64,000 nucleotides of DNA, taken from positions 1 to 64,000 of the forward strand of contig NZ_JAALLN010000020.1 in the NCBI RefSeq assembly GCF_011751075.1, in the 5' to 3' direction. The notes beneath the pieces were generated by a model. The model was not told the origin of the DNA, made no database searches, and saw only the letters and a list, made by a program, of their open reading frames with translations. Of this stretch, positions 8,913-17,458 are shown piece by piece (the stretch's first letter is position 1; each line of letters opens with the position of its first letter). This stretch comes from Flavobacterium poyangense. GTDB taxonomy: Bacteria > Bacteroidota > Bacteroidia > Flavobacteriales > Flavobacteriaceae. Made by a program: the position numbers and the translations under genes.

Positions 8913-11678
8913 TTGAATATAAAACCGAATATTTTGAAATCCACACTTTTAAAATTATTTTTCTTTTTCTTCATTGCTTCTCAAATTCAGGCACAAGAAT
9001 TACTTCCTTTTGTTGAAAATTACAGTAAATCAGATTACCAGGGAGATAATCAGATCTGGAATGTTGCCCAAGGGAAAGATGATGCCATGTATTTTGCAAA
9101 CAATCATTATTTGCTGCGTTACGACGGTGTAATGTGGGAGAAATATACACTGCCTAATAAAACGATTATTCGTTCTATTTTAATTGAAGGAGATAAAATA
9201 TATTCCGGATCTTATAAAGAATTTGGCTATTGGTATCGTAAGGATGGCAAAATGCATTATGTTTCGATTACCAAAAATCTTCGTCTGTTTGATGAAAAAG
9301 ACAATGAAGAGATCTGGAAGATATTCAGATTCAAGGGATCACTTTACTTTCAATCCTTTAACGATGTCTTTATTTATGACAGGAAAACCATTCAAAAAAT
9401 TAAGTTTCCATCTCTGATATCATACTGTTTTCCTGTAGATGATAATCTTTATGTAGCATCTGTTAAGGGTGGTGTTTATAAGCTGAACGGTAAAAACATA
9501 GCCAATCCGAAAGGATGGAATATTCTAAAAAATACAGTGGTTCACGCCATTGAAAAATACAATAACGAAACGTACATTTTTACACAAAAAAAAGGCGTTT
9601 TTATTGTTCAGAAAAATGGACTTAAACCTTGGGACAACCCCTTAAATGAGACATTAAAATCAACGACTATAAATGTGGCCAGATTTATCAAAGGCAATAA
9701 ATTGGTTATTGGTACGGGGAATAAGGGAGTGTTTATTTTAGATTTAAATTCTAATCTGTTTAAAAACATTGACAGGAATAATGTTTTAATGAATAATTCC
9801 ATTTTAAGTATTGGTTTTGACAAAGAAGATGATTTATGGCTTGGTTTAGATAACGGTATTGCTCACATTGAAGTAAATTCTCCGATATCAATTTTTTATG
9901 ATAATACAGGAATTCTGGGATCGGTTTATTCTGTTGCAAACACCAATAATGGTTATCTAATAGCTTCAAATCACGGTATTTTTGAGTTTGGTGTCGGTAA
10001 GTTTAAGATGATGCCCAATACCCAGGGACAAGGCTGGAATATTACTAAAATTGACGATAAGTTTATTATTGGCCACAATGACGGAACGTTCTCTTACGAT
10101 AATGGTGTAATGAGTAAAATAAGTATTGTCAGCGGGGGGTGGAATCTGTCTAAAAGCACAATTAATAATACCTATTTTCAATCGACTTACAGCGGTATTT
10201 TAGTCTACGATGATTTGTCAAATTTATCTAAGTATAAAATCATAAAAGGTCTTATAAAACCGATAAAGTATGTGGCGCAGAATAAAAAAAATGAGATTTG
10301 GGCAGCCGATAACTATCGCGGATTGTATCATGTTCTGTTAGATGATAACTACAATACTAAAAAAGTAGAGAACGTTACGCAACAAAGCAAAATAAAAAAT
10401 GATTTTGGTATTAAGATTTTTGAGTTTAGAAAAGAAATACTTTTTCTAATTAATAATTCATGGTACACCTATAATTCAATCAGCAATAAGTTGGAAAAGA
10501 ATGAATTATTTAATACCAATTTCAAAAATGTTACAGATGTTGTAGCCATAGATGAGGATCATTTTATGGTACTTCAAAATGGAATTTTGTATCATATTTA
10601 TGCAGTCGGTAATAAATTTGTATGGAACATTATTCAAGAGAAGTATTATAAAGGAAAGTTGATTAATGAGAATTTAAGGATTTTTAAAAATAAGAACCAT
10701 TATCTGTTAAATTTAGATGACGGTTTTATTTCACTTCAGTTAAAATACATAAACAAGCAGCATAAAACGTTACGAGTGGAAGCCTTTAGCGAGGGAATTT
10801 TGGTTGCAGACGATTCTAAGATTAAATTCAATAAAGAGCTTAAAGTAAATGTGATCTCCGGAATTTACGGAGCAAGTAAACCTAATCTGTTTTACAAGCT
10901 AGATAAAAATAAGGATTTTGCTCCGATCTCAGACGGGGTGATTTTATTAAATAACTTAAGTAGCGGTTATCATTCGGTTGTTATTTACAAACATGACGGG
11001 GCCAGTTATGACAAAGTATCAGAGTTTGATTTTAAAGTAGCACAACCCTGGTATTTTTCACTTTGGATGATTTTACTTTATTTAATAGGTATAGGAACTA
11101 TATTGTTCTTTTACTACAAATGGAATAAGCTGCGTTATACCCAAAAATTAAAATTGCAGGCTGAAGAATTAAAGCACCAAAGAGAAATTCTGGAGATGGA
11201 ATTAAAAACAGAGAATGAGTTGAATATTCAGGAATATGAAAAACATATTCTGGAATTGGAACTACAAACCAAATCCTCTGAGGTTGCCGGTAAATCATTG
11301 TCGATTGCCAAGCAGAGCGAAATGATCGAAAATATTCAGAATATTTTGGATTCTGAAAAGGATTTTAATAAGCTTAAAAGTGAAATTAAAAAAGCAATTA
11401 AAATCAATGAAGTAAATAAACACGAATGGGAAATTTTTGAAACTAATCTGAATCAAATTCACAATGAGTTTATCATTAACCTCACAAAGAAATTTCCAAA
11501 TCTGACTCCAAAAGATATAAAACTTTGTGTTTATCTTAAAATGAACCTTTCTTCAAAGGAAATCGCGCCTATGATGAACATCTCCTTCAGAGGCGTAGAA
11601 TTACACCGATATCGTCTCAGAAAGAAATTAGACCTGACTCAGGATGAAAACCTGTCAAAGTTTTTATTAAGTCTGTAA
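8913..11678 (+). CDS. Membrane-spanning propeller / Y_Y_Y / LuxR-type HTH regulator of the glucan locus
   Basis: A 921-residue one-component regulator. Order: signal-like hydrophobic segment (FFFFFFIASQIQAQ), a long repeat-rich periplasmic beta-propeller region (about 30-630, with repeated W/Y-G-hydrophobic blades), a Y_Y_Y-like domain (about 640-708), one transmembrane helix (about 711-737), a coiled coil (about 740-800), and a C-terminal LuxR-type helix-turn-helix (about 860-921: LTPKDIKLCVYLKMNLSSKEIA, split here as LTPKDIKLCVYLKMN and LSSKEIAPMMNIS). There is no histidine-kinase or receiver domain, so sensing outside and DNA binding inside lie in one chain. It is encoded directly upstream of susC in the same direction, so it probably controls that locus. 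Start choice: TTG at 8913, or TTG at 8934, which gives MKSTLLKLFFF; neither is ATG. Confidence 0.85.
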   Translation: MNIKPNILKSTLLKLFFFFFIASQIQAQELLPFVENYSKSDYQGDNQIWNVAQGKDDAMYFANNHYLLRYDGVMWEKYTLPNKTIIRSILIEGDKIYSGSYKEFGYWYRKDGKMHYVSITKNLRLFDEKDNEEIWKIFRFKGSLYFQSFNDVFIYDRKTIQKIKFPSLISYCFPVDDNLYVASVKGGVYKLNGKNIANPKGWNILKNTVVHAIEKYNNETYIFTQKKGVFIVQKNGLKPWDNPLNETLKSTTINVARFIKGNKLVIGTGNKGVFILDLNSNLFKNIDRNNVLMNNSILSIGFDKEDDLWLGLDNGIAHIEVNSPISIFYDNTGILGSVYSVANTNNGYLIASNHGIFEFGVGKFKMMPNTQGQGWNITKIDDKFIIGHNDGTFSYDNGVMSKISIVSGGWNLSKSTINNTYFQSTYSGILVYDDLSNLSKYKIIKGLIKPIKYVAQNKKNEIWAADNYRGLYHVLLDDNYNTKKVENVTQQSKIKNDFGIKIFEFRKEILFLINNSWYTYNSISNKLEKNELFNTNFKNVTDVVAIDEDHFMVLQNGILYHIYAVGNKFVWNIIQEKYYKGKLINENLRIFKNKNHYLLNLDDGFISLQLKYINKQHKTLRVEAFSEGILVADDSKIKFNKELKVNVISGIYGASKPNLFYKLDKNKDFAPISDGVILLNNLSSGYHSVVIYKHDGASYDKVSEFDFKVAQPWYFSLWMILLYLIGIGTILFFYYKWNKLRYTQKLKLQAEELKHQREILEMELKTENELNIQEYEKHILELELQTKSSEVAGKSLSIAKQSEMIENIQNILDSEKDFNKLKSEIKKAIKINEVNKHEWEIFETNLNQIHNEFIINLTKKFPNLTPKDIKLCVYLKMNLSSKEIAPMMNISFRGVELHRYRLRKKLDLTQDENLSKFLLSL

Positions 11679-11755
11679 GATTCCGTTGTATTTTTTAAAC
11701 ATCTAGTACTTTTTTAATTCTTTTTTTAGATTATTCTAATACATCATTACTACAT

Positions 11756-11879
11756 CATAACGTTATGTTAAAGGAATTTTAGTGGTTTGTATTTTGTTGA
11801 TTTACAGTTTGTTATATTTAGTTTTTGCCATAGTGATGTAGCTGTGTAGTAGTGCTGTTTGATGTACTACAACGTTGTA
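11756..11879. promoter_or_regulatory. Two palindromes in the susC leader, candidate operators
   Basis: CATAACGTTATG (11756-11767) and TACAACGTTGTA (11868-11879) are both perfect 12-bp palindromes sharing the core AACGTT. Each is preceded by TACTACA-like text. A near-consensus -7 element TTAATTTG begins about 9 bases after the second one. The arrangement suits binding of a dimeric HTH protein such as the upstream LuxR-type regulator, but this is inference. Confidence 0.4.
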
Positions 11880-11922
11880 ATTGCTTAATTTGGCTCTACT
11901 AACTTAAACGATTACAAACTGT

Positions 11923-14900
11923 ATGAAAAATTTTATTTTTAGCTTTTTAGCGCTCTTGCTGCTTCCGGCCTATATGTCCGGACAGGCAATCAAAGGAAAA
12001 GTAGTGGACGGCAGCGGAATGGGTATCCCCGGAGCAATTATTACTGCATCGGAATCCAAAACTTCTGCTGACGCTGATTTCGACGGAAATTTTACGATTA
12101 ATGCTAAAGTTGGAGAGACTTTGAAGGTTTCTATGTTAGGATTTGATTCAGTTTCTGTATCAGCCACTACAGGGCAAATGACGATATCTTTAAAAGAATC
12201 CGGTGATACTGCTTTAAAAGAAGTCGTTATAATTGGATACGGTACCAGAAAGAAAGTTGATAATACAACCGCTATCAGCTCTTTGAAATCTGAAGAAATC
12301 ACAAAAACTAAAGTACTTAATGCTTCGCAAGCTATACAAGGTAAAGCAGCCGGTGTACAGGTTATTTCTTCTGATTTACCCGGAAGTACACCATCTGTAA
12401 TTATTAGAGGTCTTGGTACTGCAAGAGGAGGAAGGACTCCTTTATACATTGTAGACGGAATGCCAACAGAAAATATTAATAATATTAATGCTAATGACAT
12501 TACTTCTTATGATATCTTAAAAGATGCTTCGGCATTGGCGATTTATGGTACGAGAGCTGCAAATGGAGTTATTATTATAACGACTAAGAAAGGCACGGGA
12601 GATAAAGTTTCTGTAGAAATAGAAAGTTTTGCCGGTGTAAGATCACCTCTCAAAAAAGTAAAAATGGCTGGTAGTAATAAATATGCTCATTATACTAATT
12701 CAGCGTTGCAATCGACTACTTTTTCTCAAGATCAGCCTGTCAATACAGATTGGTTTGACGAAATTACCAGAACAGGAACTTATACACAAAATAACGTTTC
12801 TGTTTCGGGAGCTTCAGAAAATATTAAATACTTTTTTAGTTTAGGAAACTATGAAGAAAAAGCAATTATGAACGGTCTGGATTTTGGCCGTACGACTTTT
12901 AGAAACAATAATGAATATAAAATTTCTAAAAAGCTGACTCTTAGTCAGAACTTTAGCTTTACCTCTTCTAAATCAACTCCAAAACCATTATCTGCTTTTA
13001 CAAATGCTTATAAACAATCTCCTTTGGTACCCGTTTATTTTCCTGACGGGAAATATGGTGTGTCAAGAATTGGTGAGAATGGCTTTGCCAGCGAGACAGG
13101 ATCTTCATTTAATAATGTAGGAAATCCTGTGGCACAGTTGAACTTTTTTGATGAAGAACAAAGAAGTGTTACACTTCAAGGTGGTTTGAAATTAGATTAT
13201 GAAATTCTGAAATCCTTAAAATTTACTTCGCAGTTTAACGGTGAATATTATACATGGAAACAGTATAATTATGAAGACAACAAAAATATTTGGCTGGCTG
13301 CAAATCCTGATAAATTAGCAAGTGATTATGAAAAAACGTTTCCTACTGCTAATATTAATACACTTACAAAAGGGAGAGAGCAATACTACAATTGGAACCT
13401 TTCTAATTATTTAACATACAATAAAGTTTTTGGAGAAATTCATGATATTGAGGTTACCGCCGGTATCGAAACAAGTGTGAAAGGAGCCAGAGAAAAACTG
13501 ACTATCGTTAGAAAAAATGTAAATGCAGATTCTAATTATTGGTCCTTAAAAGATGTGGAATATGCTACAAATGTAACCAGTTACAAAGATGAGGTTTTTA
13601 ATGAAATAAAATTAGCATCCTATCTTGGTCGTTTTCAATACAAATTGATGGACAGGTATTTGTTTACCGGTACGATTAGACGTGACGGATCTTCCAATTT
13701 TGGAAAAGATTACCGTTGGGGAAACTTTCCAGCTTTTGGTTTGGGGTGGGTAATCACCAAAGAGAACTTTATGGCAAATGTGAAAGCAATCAATTTCTTA
13801 AAATTAAGAGGAGGTTGGGGTAGATTAGGAAATCAAAATGTACCACTTAACAGAGCAAGTTATACTTCGGGTCAAACTTCTTACTTAGGAGGTTCTATTC
13901 TTAACGAAGGAACAACGATCAATTCTCAAATAGATCCAAGTTTGTCTTGGGAAATAACAGAAGAATCTTCAATAGGTTTAGATTTTGAACTTTTTCAGAG
14001 TAAGCTTAAAGGGTCGTTTGATGTCTATGATAAAAACTCAACGAATGTTATTCTTTTTACAAGACCGTTATTGACTTCGGGAATAACAGCTGAATCTCCG
14101 GGACATGTTGGTGAAGTTTCTAACAAAGGTTATGAAATTTCTCTGCGTTGGGATGATAAAATTAATGAAAATTTCAGCTATTGGATTGGTGGAAATTTTT
14201 CAAACAATAAGAATGAGCTTAGCAGTCTAAGAAATGTAACTCTATCCCCGGTTGTTGGTGGTGGTTTAGGAAATGGACAAGATACGAAATTGCTTGACGC
14301 TAGTTCATTAGGAAAGCCTCTGGGAAGTTTTTATATCTACGAATATGCGGGCTTTGATCCTGCAAACGGAAATATGCTTTACTATAATGCCGCAGGAAAT
14401 AAAGTGACCCAAGATGCTTTAAATGCCGCTACAGATAAAAAATACGTAGGCTCTATTTTACCAAAATCTAATTACGGAGTTTCTTTAGGACTTATTTATA
14501 AAAACTTTGATTTTTCTGTTGATGGTTATGGAACGTCAGGAGCAAAGGTGTATAACGGTAAAAAAGCGCAACGTTTTTCAGGTGAAAACATCGAAGAGTC
14601 TTTGGCGACTAATTTCTGGACTCCAAACAATTTGAACGCTTCTAATCCGGGAGCATTTAATCAGGTACCTGTTGCTTCTACTTATTATTTGGAATCTGGT
14701 GATTTCTTTAGAATCAATAACATTACTGTGGGATATAAATTACCGTTGCAAAGCGATAGTTTTATTACTTCTTGCCGAATTTATGTAAACGCGATCAACC
14801 CATTTATAACGCAAAAATTTTCAGGATTCTCTCCTGAATTAAATGGCGATGGAGATCCGTACAAACTTCAGGGAGTAGAGTTAGATGCTTATCCAACTTT

Positions 14901-14937
14901 GAGATCATTTGTAATTGGTGCTAACCTAAAATTTTAA
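11923..14937 (+). CDS. SusC-type TonB-dependent outer-membrane transporter
   Basis: A 1004-residue SusC/RagA-family receptor that imports oligosaccharides across the outer membrane using TonB energy. Order: signal peptide (ending AYMSGQ), a carboxypeptidase-regulatory-like domain (AIKGKVVDGSGMGIPGA, about 22-95), the plug with the SusC signature (VVIIGYGTRKK at about 102, LYIVDGMP, DASALAIYGTRAANGVIIITTKKG at about 200, given here in part), then the 22-strand barrel ending in F (VIGANLKF). Length is typical. susD follows after 4 bases. The family and neighbours suggest a beta-glucan oligosaccharide as substrate. No anti-sigma/sigma pair is nearby, so control is more likely through the 921-residue regulator upstream. 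Confidence 0.96.
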   Translation: MKNFIFSFLALLLLPAYMSGQAIKGKVVDGSGMGIPGAIITASESKTSADADFDGNFTINAKVGETLKVSMLGFDSVSVSATTGQMTISLKESGDTALKEVVIIGYGTRKKVDNTTAISSLKSEEITKTKVLNASQAIQGKAAGVQVISSDLPGSTPSVIIRGLGTARGGRTPLYIVDGMPTENINNINANDITSYDILKDASALAIYGTRAANGVIIITTKKGTGDKVSVEIESFAGVRSPLKKVKMAGSNKYAHYTNSALQSTTFSQDQPVNTDWFDEITRTGTYTQNNVSVSGASENIKYFFSLGNYEEKAIMNGLDFGRTTFRNNNEYKISKKLTLSQNFSFTSSKSTPKPLSAFTNAYKQSPLVPVYFPDGKYGVSRIGENGFASETGSSFNNVGNPVAQLNFFDEEQRSVTLQGGLKLDYEILKSLKFTSQFNGEYYTWKQYNYEDNKNIWLAANPDKLASDYEKTFPTANINTLTKGREQYYNWNLSNYLTYNKVFGEIHDIEVTAGIETSVKGAREKLTIVRKNVNADSNYWSLKDVEYATNVTSYKDEVFNEIKLASYLGRFQYKLMDRYLFTGTIRRDGSSNFGKDYRWGNFPAFGLGWVITKENFMANVKAINFLKLRGGWGRLGNQNVPLNRASYTSGQTSYLGGSILNEGTTINSQIDPSLSWEITEESSIGLDFELFQSKLKGSFDVYDKNSTNVILFTRPLLTSGITAESPGHVGEVSNKGYEISLRWDDKINENFSYWIGGNFSNNKNELSSLRNVTLSPVVGGGLGNGQDTKLLDASSLGKPLGSFYIYEYAGFDPANGNMLYYNAAGNKVTQDALNAATDKKYVGSILPKSNYGVSLGLIYKNFDFSVDGYGTSGAKVYNGKKAQRFSGENIEESLATNFWTPNNLNASNPGAFNQVPVASTYYLESGDFFRINNITVGYKLPLQSDSFITSCRIYVNAINPFITQKFSGFSPELNGDGDPYKLQGVELDAYPTLRSFVIGANLKF

Positions 14938-14941
14938 TATC

Positions 14942-16405
14942 ATGAAAAAAATATATATAACAGCGTTTGTAGTATCAGCCTTCTTTTTTTCGGGATGTGC
15001 AGACGATTATCTGGATGTGGACCCAACTGAATCTATTTCTACAGATGATGTAGAATTGTTCAATAATGATGCAGGAGCTGCTACATTCGTAACCTCAATT
15101 TACAACAAGTTTTTAAATTGGGATATGACTTCTTTTGGCTGGATCGGTCTTTCGAGTATTACTTCTGACGATGCAGACAAAGGCTCCTCTCCCGGAGACA
15201 CAGGAACGGACAAAGATGTATTAGATGCTTTAACTTATAATGCATCAAATCCGTCTGCCGAGAGTACTTTTAGAGCCAATTACGATGGAATAAACAGATG
15301 TAATCAAGCTTTAAATATTTTGCCAAAATTAGATAAAGCCAGTCCTGCTTTAAGAGCAAGATTAGCTGGTGAGGCAAAATTCCTGAGAGCATTTATGTAT
15401 TTTACTTTGGTAAAATGTTATGGAGGAGTTCCAATTATTGACCATTTACCAGTTCCTGTTTCCGATTCAGACAGAATTATGCAATTAACCCGTAAACCGG
15501 TTGCCGAAGTATATGCTTTTATTGAAAGTGATCTAAATGACGCAATAGCTGCATTGCCTGAAAAAGGGGCCTATGCAGGCGGAGAAAGAGCAAGAGCTTC
15601 AAAAGGAGCGGCTTATGCGTTATTGGCAAAAGTGAGTTTATATCAAAAGAAATGGCAACAAGTAGTTGATAATTGCAATAAGGTAACAGGATATTCTATT
15701 GTTGATGATTATGCTTCTATGTTTAAAGCCTCCGGGAAATTTGATTCTGAATCTATTTTCGAAATTTATGCGCATGGAGCTGTTCCTTCTAAAGGTATAG
15801 AAGGGTATTCTAACACACAAGGTGCTCGTGGTACCGGTGGTTGGGGATGGGGTTTCAATTCACCATCGCAAAGTTTAGTAAATGCCTATGAGCCGGGAGA
15901 TGTTAGAAAAAATGCTACTATCATCTTTAGAGGCAGTACTTTATACGATGGTAGAATTATCCCTAACACAGTAGAGAACGAAAGATACAACTACAAAGCG
16001 TATTCATCACTTTACACAAATGCATGGGAAACGGATGTAGATATCAAATACCTGAGATACGCCGAAGTTTTATTAATGAAAGCGGAAGCTTTAAATGAAT
16101 TAGGACAGACAGATCAGGCTATCCCTTTATTAAATAAAATCAGACTTAGAGCAAATTTAGGAGAAACGTCAGCGGTTTCTCAGGCAGATGTAAGAATTGC
16201 AATTTGGAAAGAAAGAAGAGTTGAAATGGCTTTTGAGCATGACAGATTCTTTGATTTAGTGCGCACAGGGCAAGCCAAAGCTGCTTTTGATATCGATGGA
16301 AAAAACTTTATCGTTGGCAGACACGAATTGTTCCCGATACCGGCGGCTTTTTTAAGAGAAGCAGGAAATCTATCACAGCAAAACCCTGGTTACGATAACC
16401 TTTAA
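14942..16405 (+). CDS. SusD/RagB-type surface glycan-binding lipoprotein
   Basis: A 487-residue lipoprotein (lipobox FFFSGC, Cys19) that sits as the lid on the SusC barrel and captures glycan at the cell surface. Seen: YLDVDPTES after the lipobox, the TPR-rich SusD core (RAFMYFTLVKCYGGVPI at about 150; KYLRYAEVLLMKAEALNELG at about 365), and the conserved C-terminal block WKERRVEMAFEHDRFFDLVRTG, with HELFPIPAAFL and QNPGYDN at the end. All are standard for the family. It starts 4 bases after susC, so translation is probably coupled. Aromatic-rich loops (GWGWGFNSP) may contact sugar. Confidence 0.96.
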   Translation: MKKIYITAFVVSAFFFSGCADDYLDVDPTESISTDDVELFNNDAGAATFVTSIYNKFLNWDMTSFGWIGLSSITSDDADKGSSPGDTGTDKDVLDALTYNASNPSAESTFRANYDGINRCNQALNILPKLDKASPALRARLAGEAKFLRAFMYFTLVKCYGGVPIIDHLPVPVSDSDRIMQLTRKPVAEVYAFIESDLNDAIAALPEKGAYAGGERARASKGAAYALLAKVSLYQKKWQQVVDNCNKVTGYSIVDDYASMFKASGKFDSESIFEIYAHGAVPSKGIEGYSNTQGARGTGGWGWGFNSPSQSLVNAYEPGDVRKNATIIFRGSTLYDGRIIPNTVENERYNYKAYSSLYTNAWETDVDIKYLRYAEVLLMKAEALNELGQTDQAIPLLNKIRLRANLGETSAVSQADVRIAIWKERRVEMAFEHDRFFDLVRTGQAKAAFDIDGKNFIVGRHELFPIPAAFLREAGNLSQQNPGYDNL

Positions 16406-16416
16406 AAACTAACAAA

Positions 16417-17391
16417 ATGAAAAAAAATAAATATATTTTCTTGCTTTTTTCTGTCGCAGCATCGGCACTTTTTACGGGTTGCGAAGATAGTATAGATAAA
16501 GTTAACAGTCCAATACCATACGAATCTATTGGGGGGTTTGACAGTTCAGATGATGTGGCTGCGGGCAATTTAGTTGCGAAATTTAGTTTCGATAATAATC
16601 TGACCGACAGTAAGGGTAATATTAGCAACCCTCTGGAAACTAATATTGGGTATACAACAGGGGTAAAAGGAAGCGCCTACCGCGGTTCCGGTTCAGAAGC
16701 TCGTTATTTCGTTGGAAATGCAACTGCTGCAATTACGGGACTAAACAGTTTTACTTTTTCTTTTTGGATGAACAGTGCCAATACAATTGCTCCTGCAACA
16801 CCGGGTCAGGGCAAAGGAGCACAGGGAATTTTCACTATAGTTCGACCAACAGAATTTTGGGGAGGAATAAACGTGTTTATAGAAAACCCGGACACAGCTT
16901 TTCCGGATCGTATCCGATTAAAATTTGGTTTAGAAAATGGTAGAGATGGTGTTGCCTGGAGAGGACAGAGTGCTTTTGTAAATATTGACGGGAATTTAAA
17001 CAAATGGGTTCATGTAGTTTTCTCTTATGATGCTACTAAAAGTACTGTTTCTGCTTACGTAAATGGTGAAGTAGCTCCTAATTTGGGAGGATTTCCTTAT
17101 GCACCTGCTGCAGGAGTAAAAGGTCCGGCTACTTTGTATGCAGATAATCCGGGTGATATTAACAATATGAATAATGCTCCAAAATATGGAGAATTTAAGA
17201 TGGTGGGGACCAATGGCAAAATTGTTTTTGGAACGCATCAGTTTGCTACAACTCCACCTCAAAACAATGGCGGCCCGCAAGATTGGGCAACAAGTTATGC
17301 GGGTTTGTTGGATGAATTTAGAATTTATAACGCAGCACTTGCTTCAAATGAGGTTCGTTCTTTGTATAAACTTGAAAAAGACAACAGATAG
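16417..17391 (+). CDS. LamG/concanavalin-like surface glycan-binding lipoprotein
   Basis: A 324-residue lipoprotein (lipobox ALFTGC, Cys22) in the position of SusE/SusF-type surface glycan-binding proteins. After a linker of about 50 residues it shows a LamG/concanavalin A-like jelly roll: VAKFSFDNNLTDSKG, then SFTFSFWMNSA, then WVHVVFSYDATKSTVSAYVNG, ending with YAGLLDEFRIYNAALASNEVRSLY. Those are the classic LamG_3 landmarks. No catalytic residues are evident, so a binding role is most likely. It starts 11 bases after susD. A hairpin follows its stop codon and separates it from the enzyme genes. Confidence 0.85.
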   Translation: MKKNKYIFLLFSVAASALFTGCEDSIDKVNSPIPYESIGGFDSSDDVAAGNLVAKFSFDNNLTDSKGNISNPLETNIGYTTGVKGSAYRGSGSEARYFVGNATAAITGLNSFTFSFWMNSANTIAPATPGQGKGAQGIFTIVRPTEFWGGINVFIENPDTAFPDRIRLKFGLENGRDGVAWRGQSAFVNIDGNLNKWVHVVFSYDATKSTVSAYVNGEVAPNLGGFPYAPAAGVKGPATLYADNPGDINNMNNAPKYGEFKMVGTNGKIVFGTHQFATTPPQNNGGPQDWATSYAGLLDEFRIYNAALASNEVRSLYKLEKDNR

Positions 17392-17403
17392 ATATTTTTT
17401 ATC

Positions 17404-17436
17404 ACACCTGGAGCATTATACTCCGGGTGTATTTTT
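17404..17436 (+). terminator. Hairpin between the binding-protein and enzyme genes
   Basis: Arms 17404-17413 (acacctggag) and 17421-17430 (ctccgggtgt) pair with one G-T wobble around a 7-base loop and are followed by atttttaatt. It lies inside the operon, 13 bases after the LamG gene. It may be a partial terminator that makes transport genes more abundant than enzyme genes, or a 3' stabiliser. Confidence 0.6.
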
Positions 17437-17458
17437 AATTCATAAAATTTTATAAAGA

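Noticed and set aside
11970..12500. A 176-codon open frame antisense to the start of susC
   Set aside because: It lies opposite strongly conserved susC coding sequence, its translation has no family features, and there is no promoter or plausible start context.
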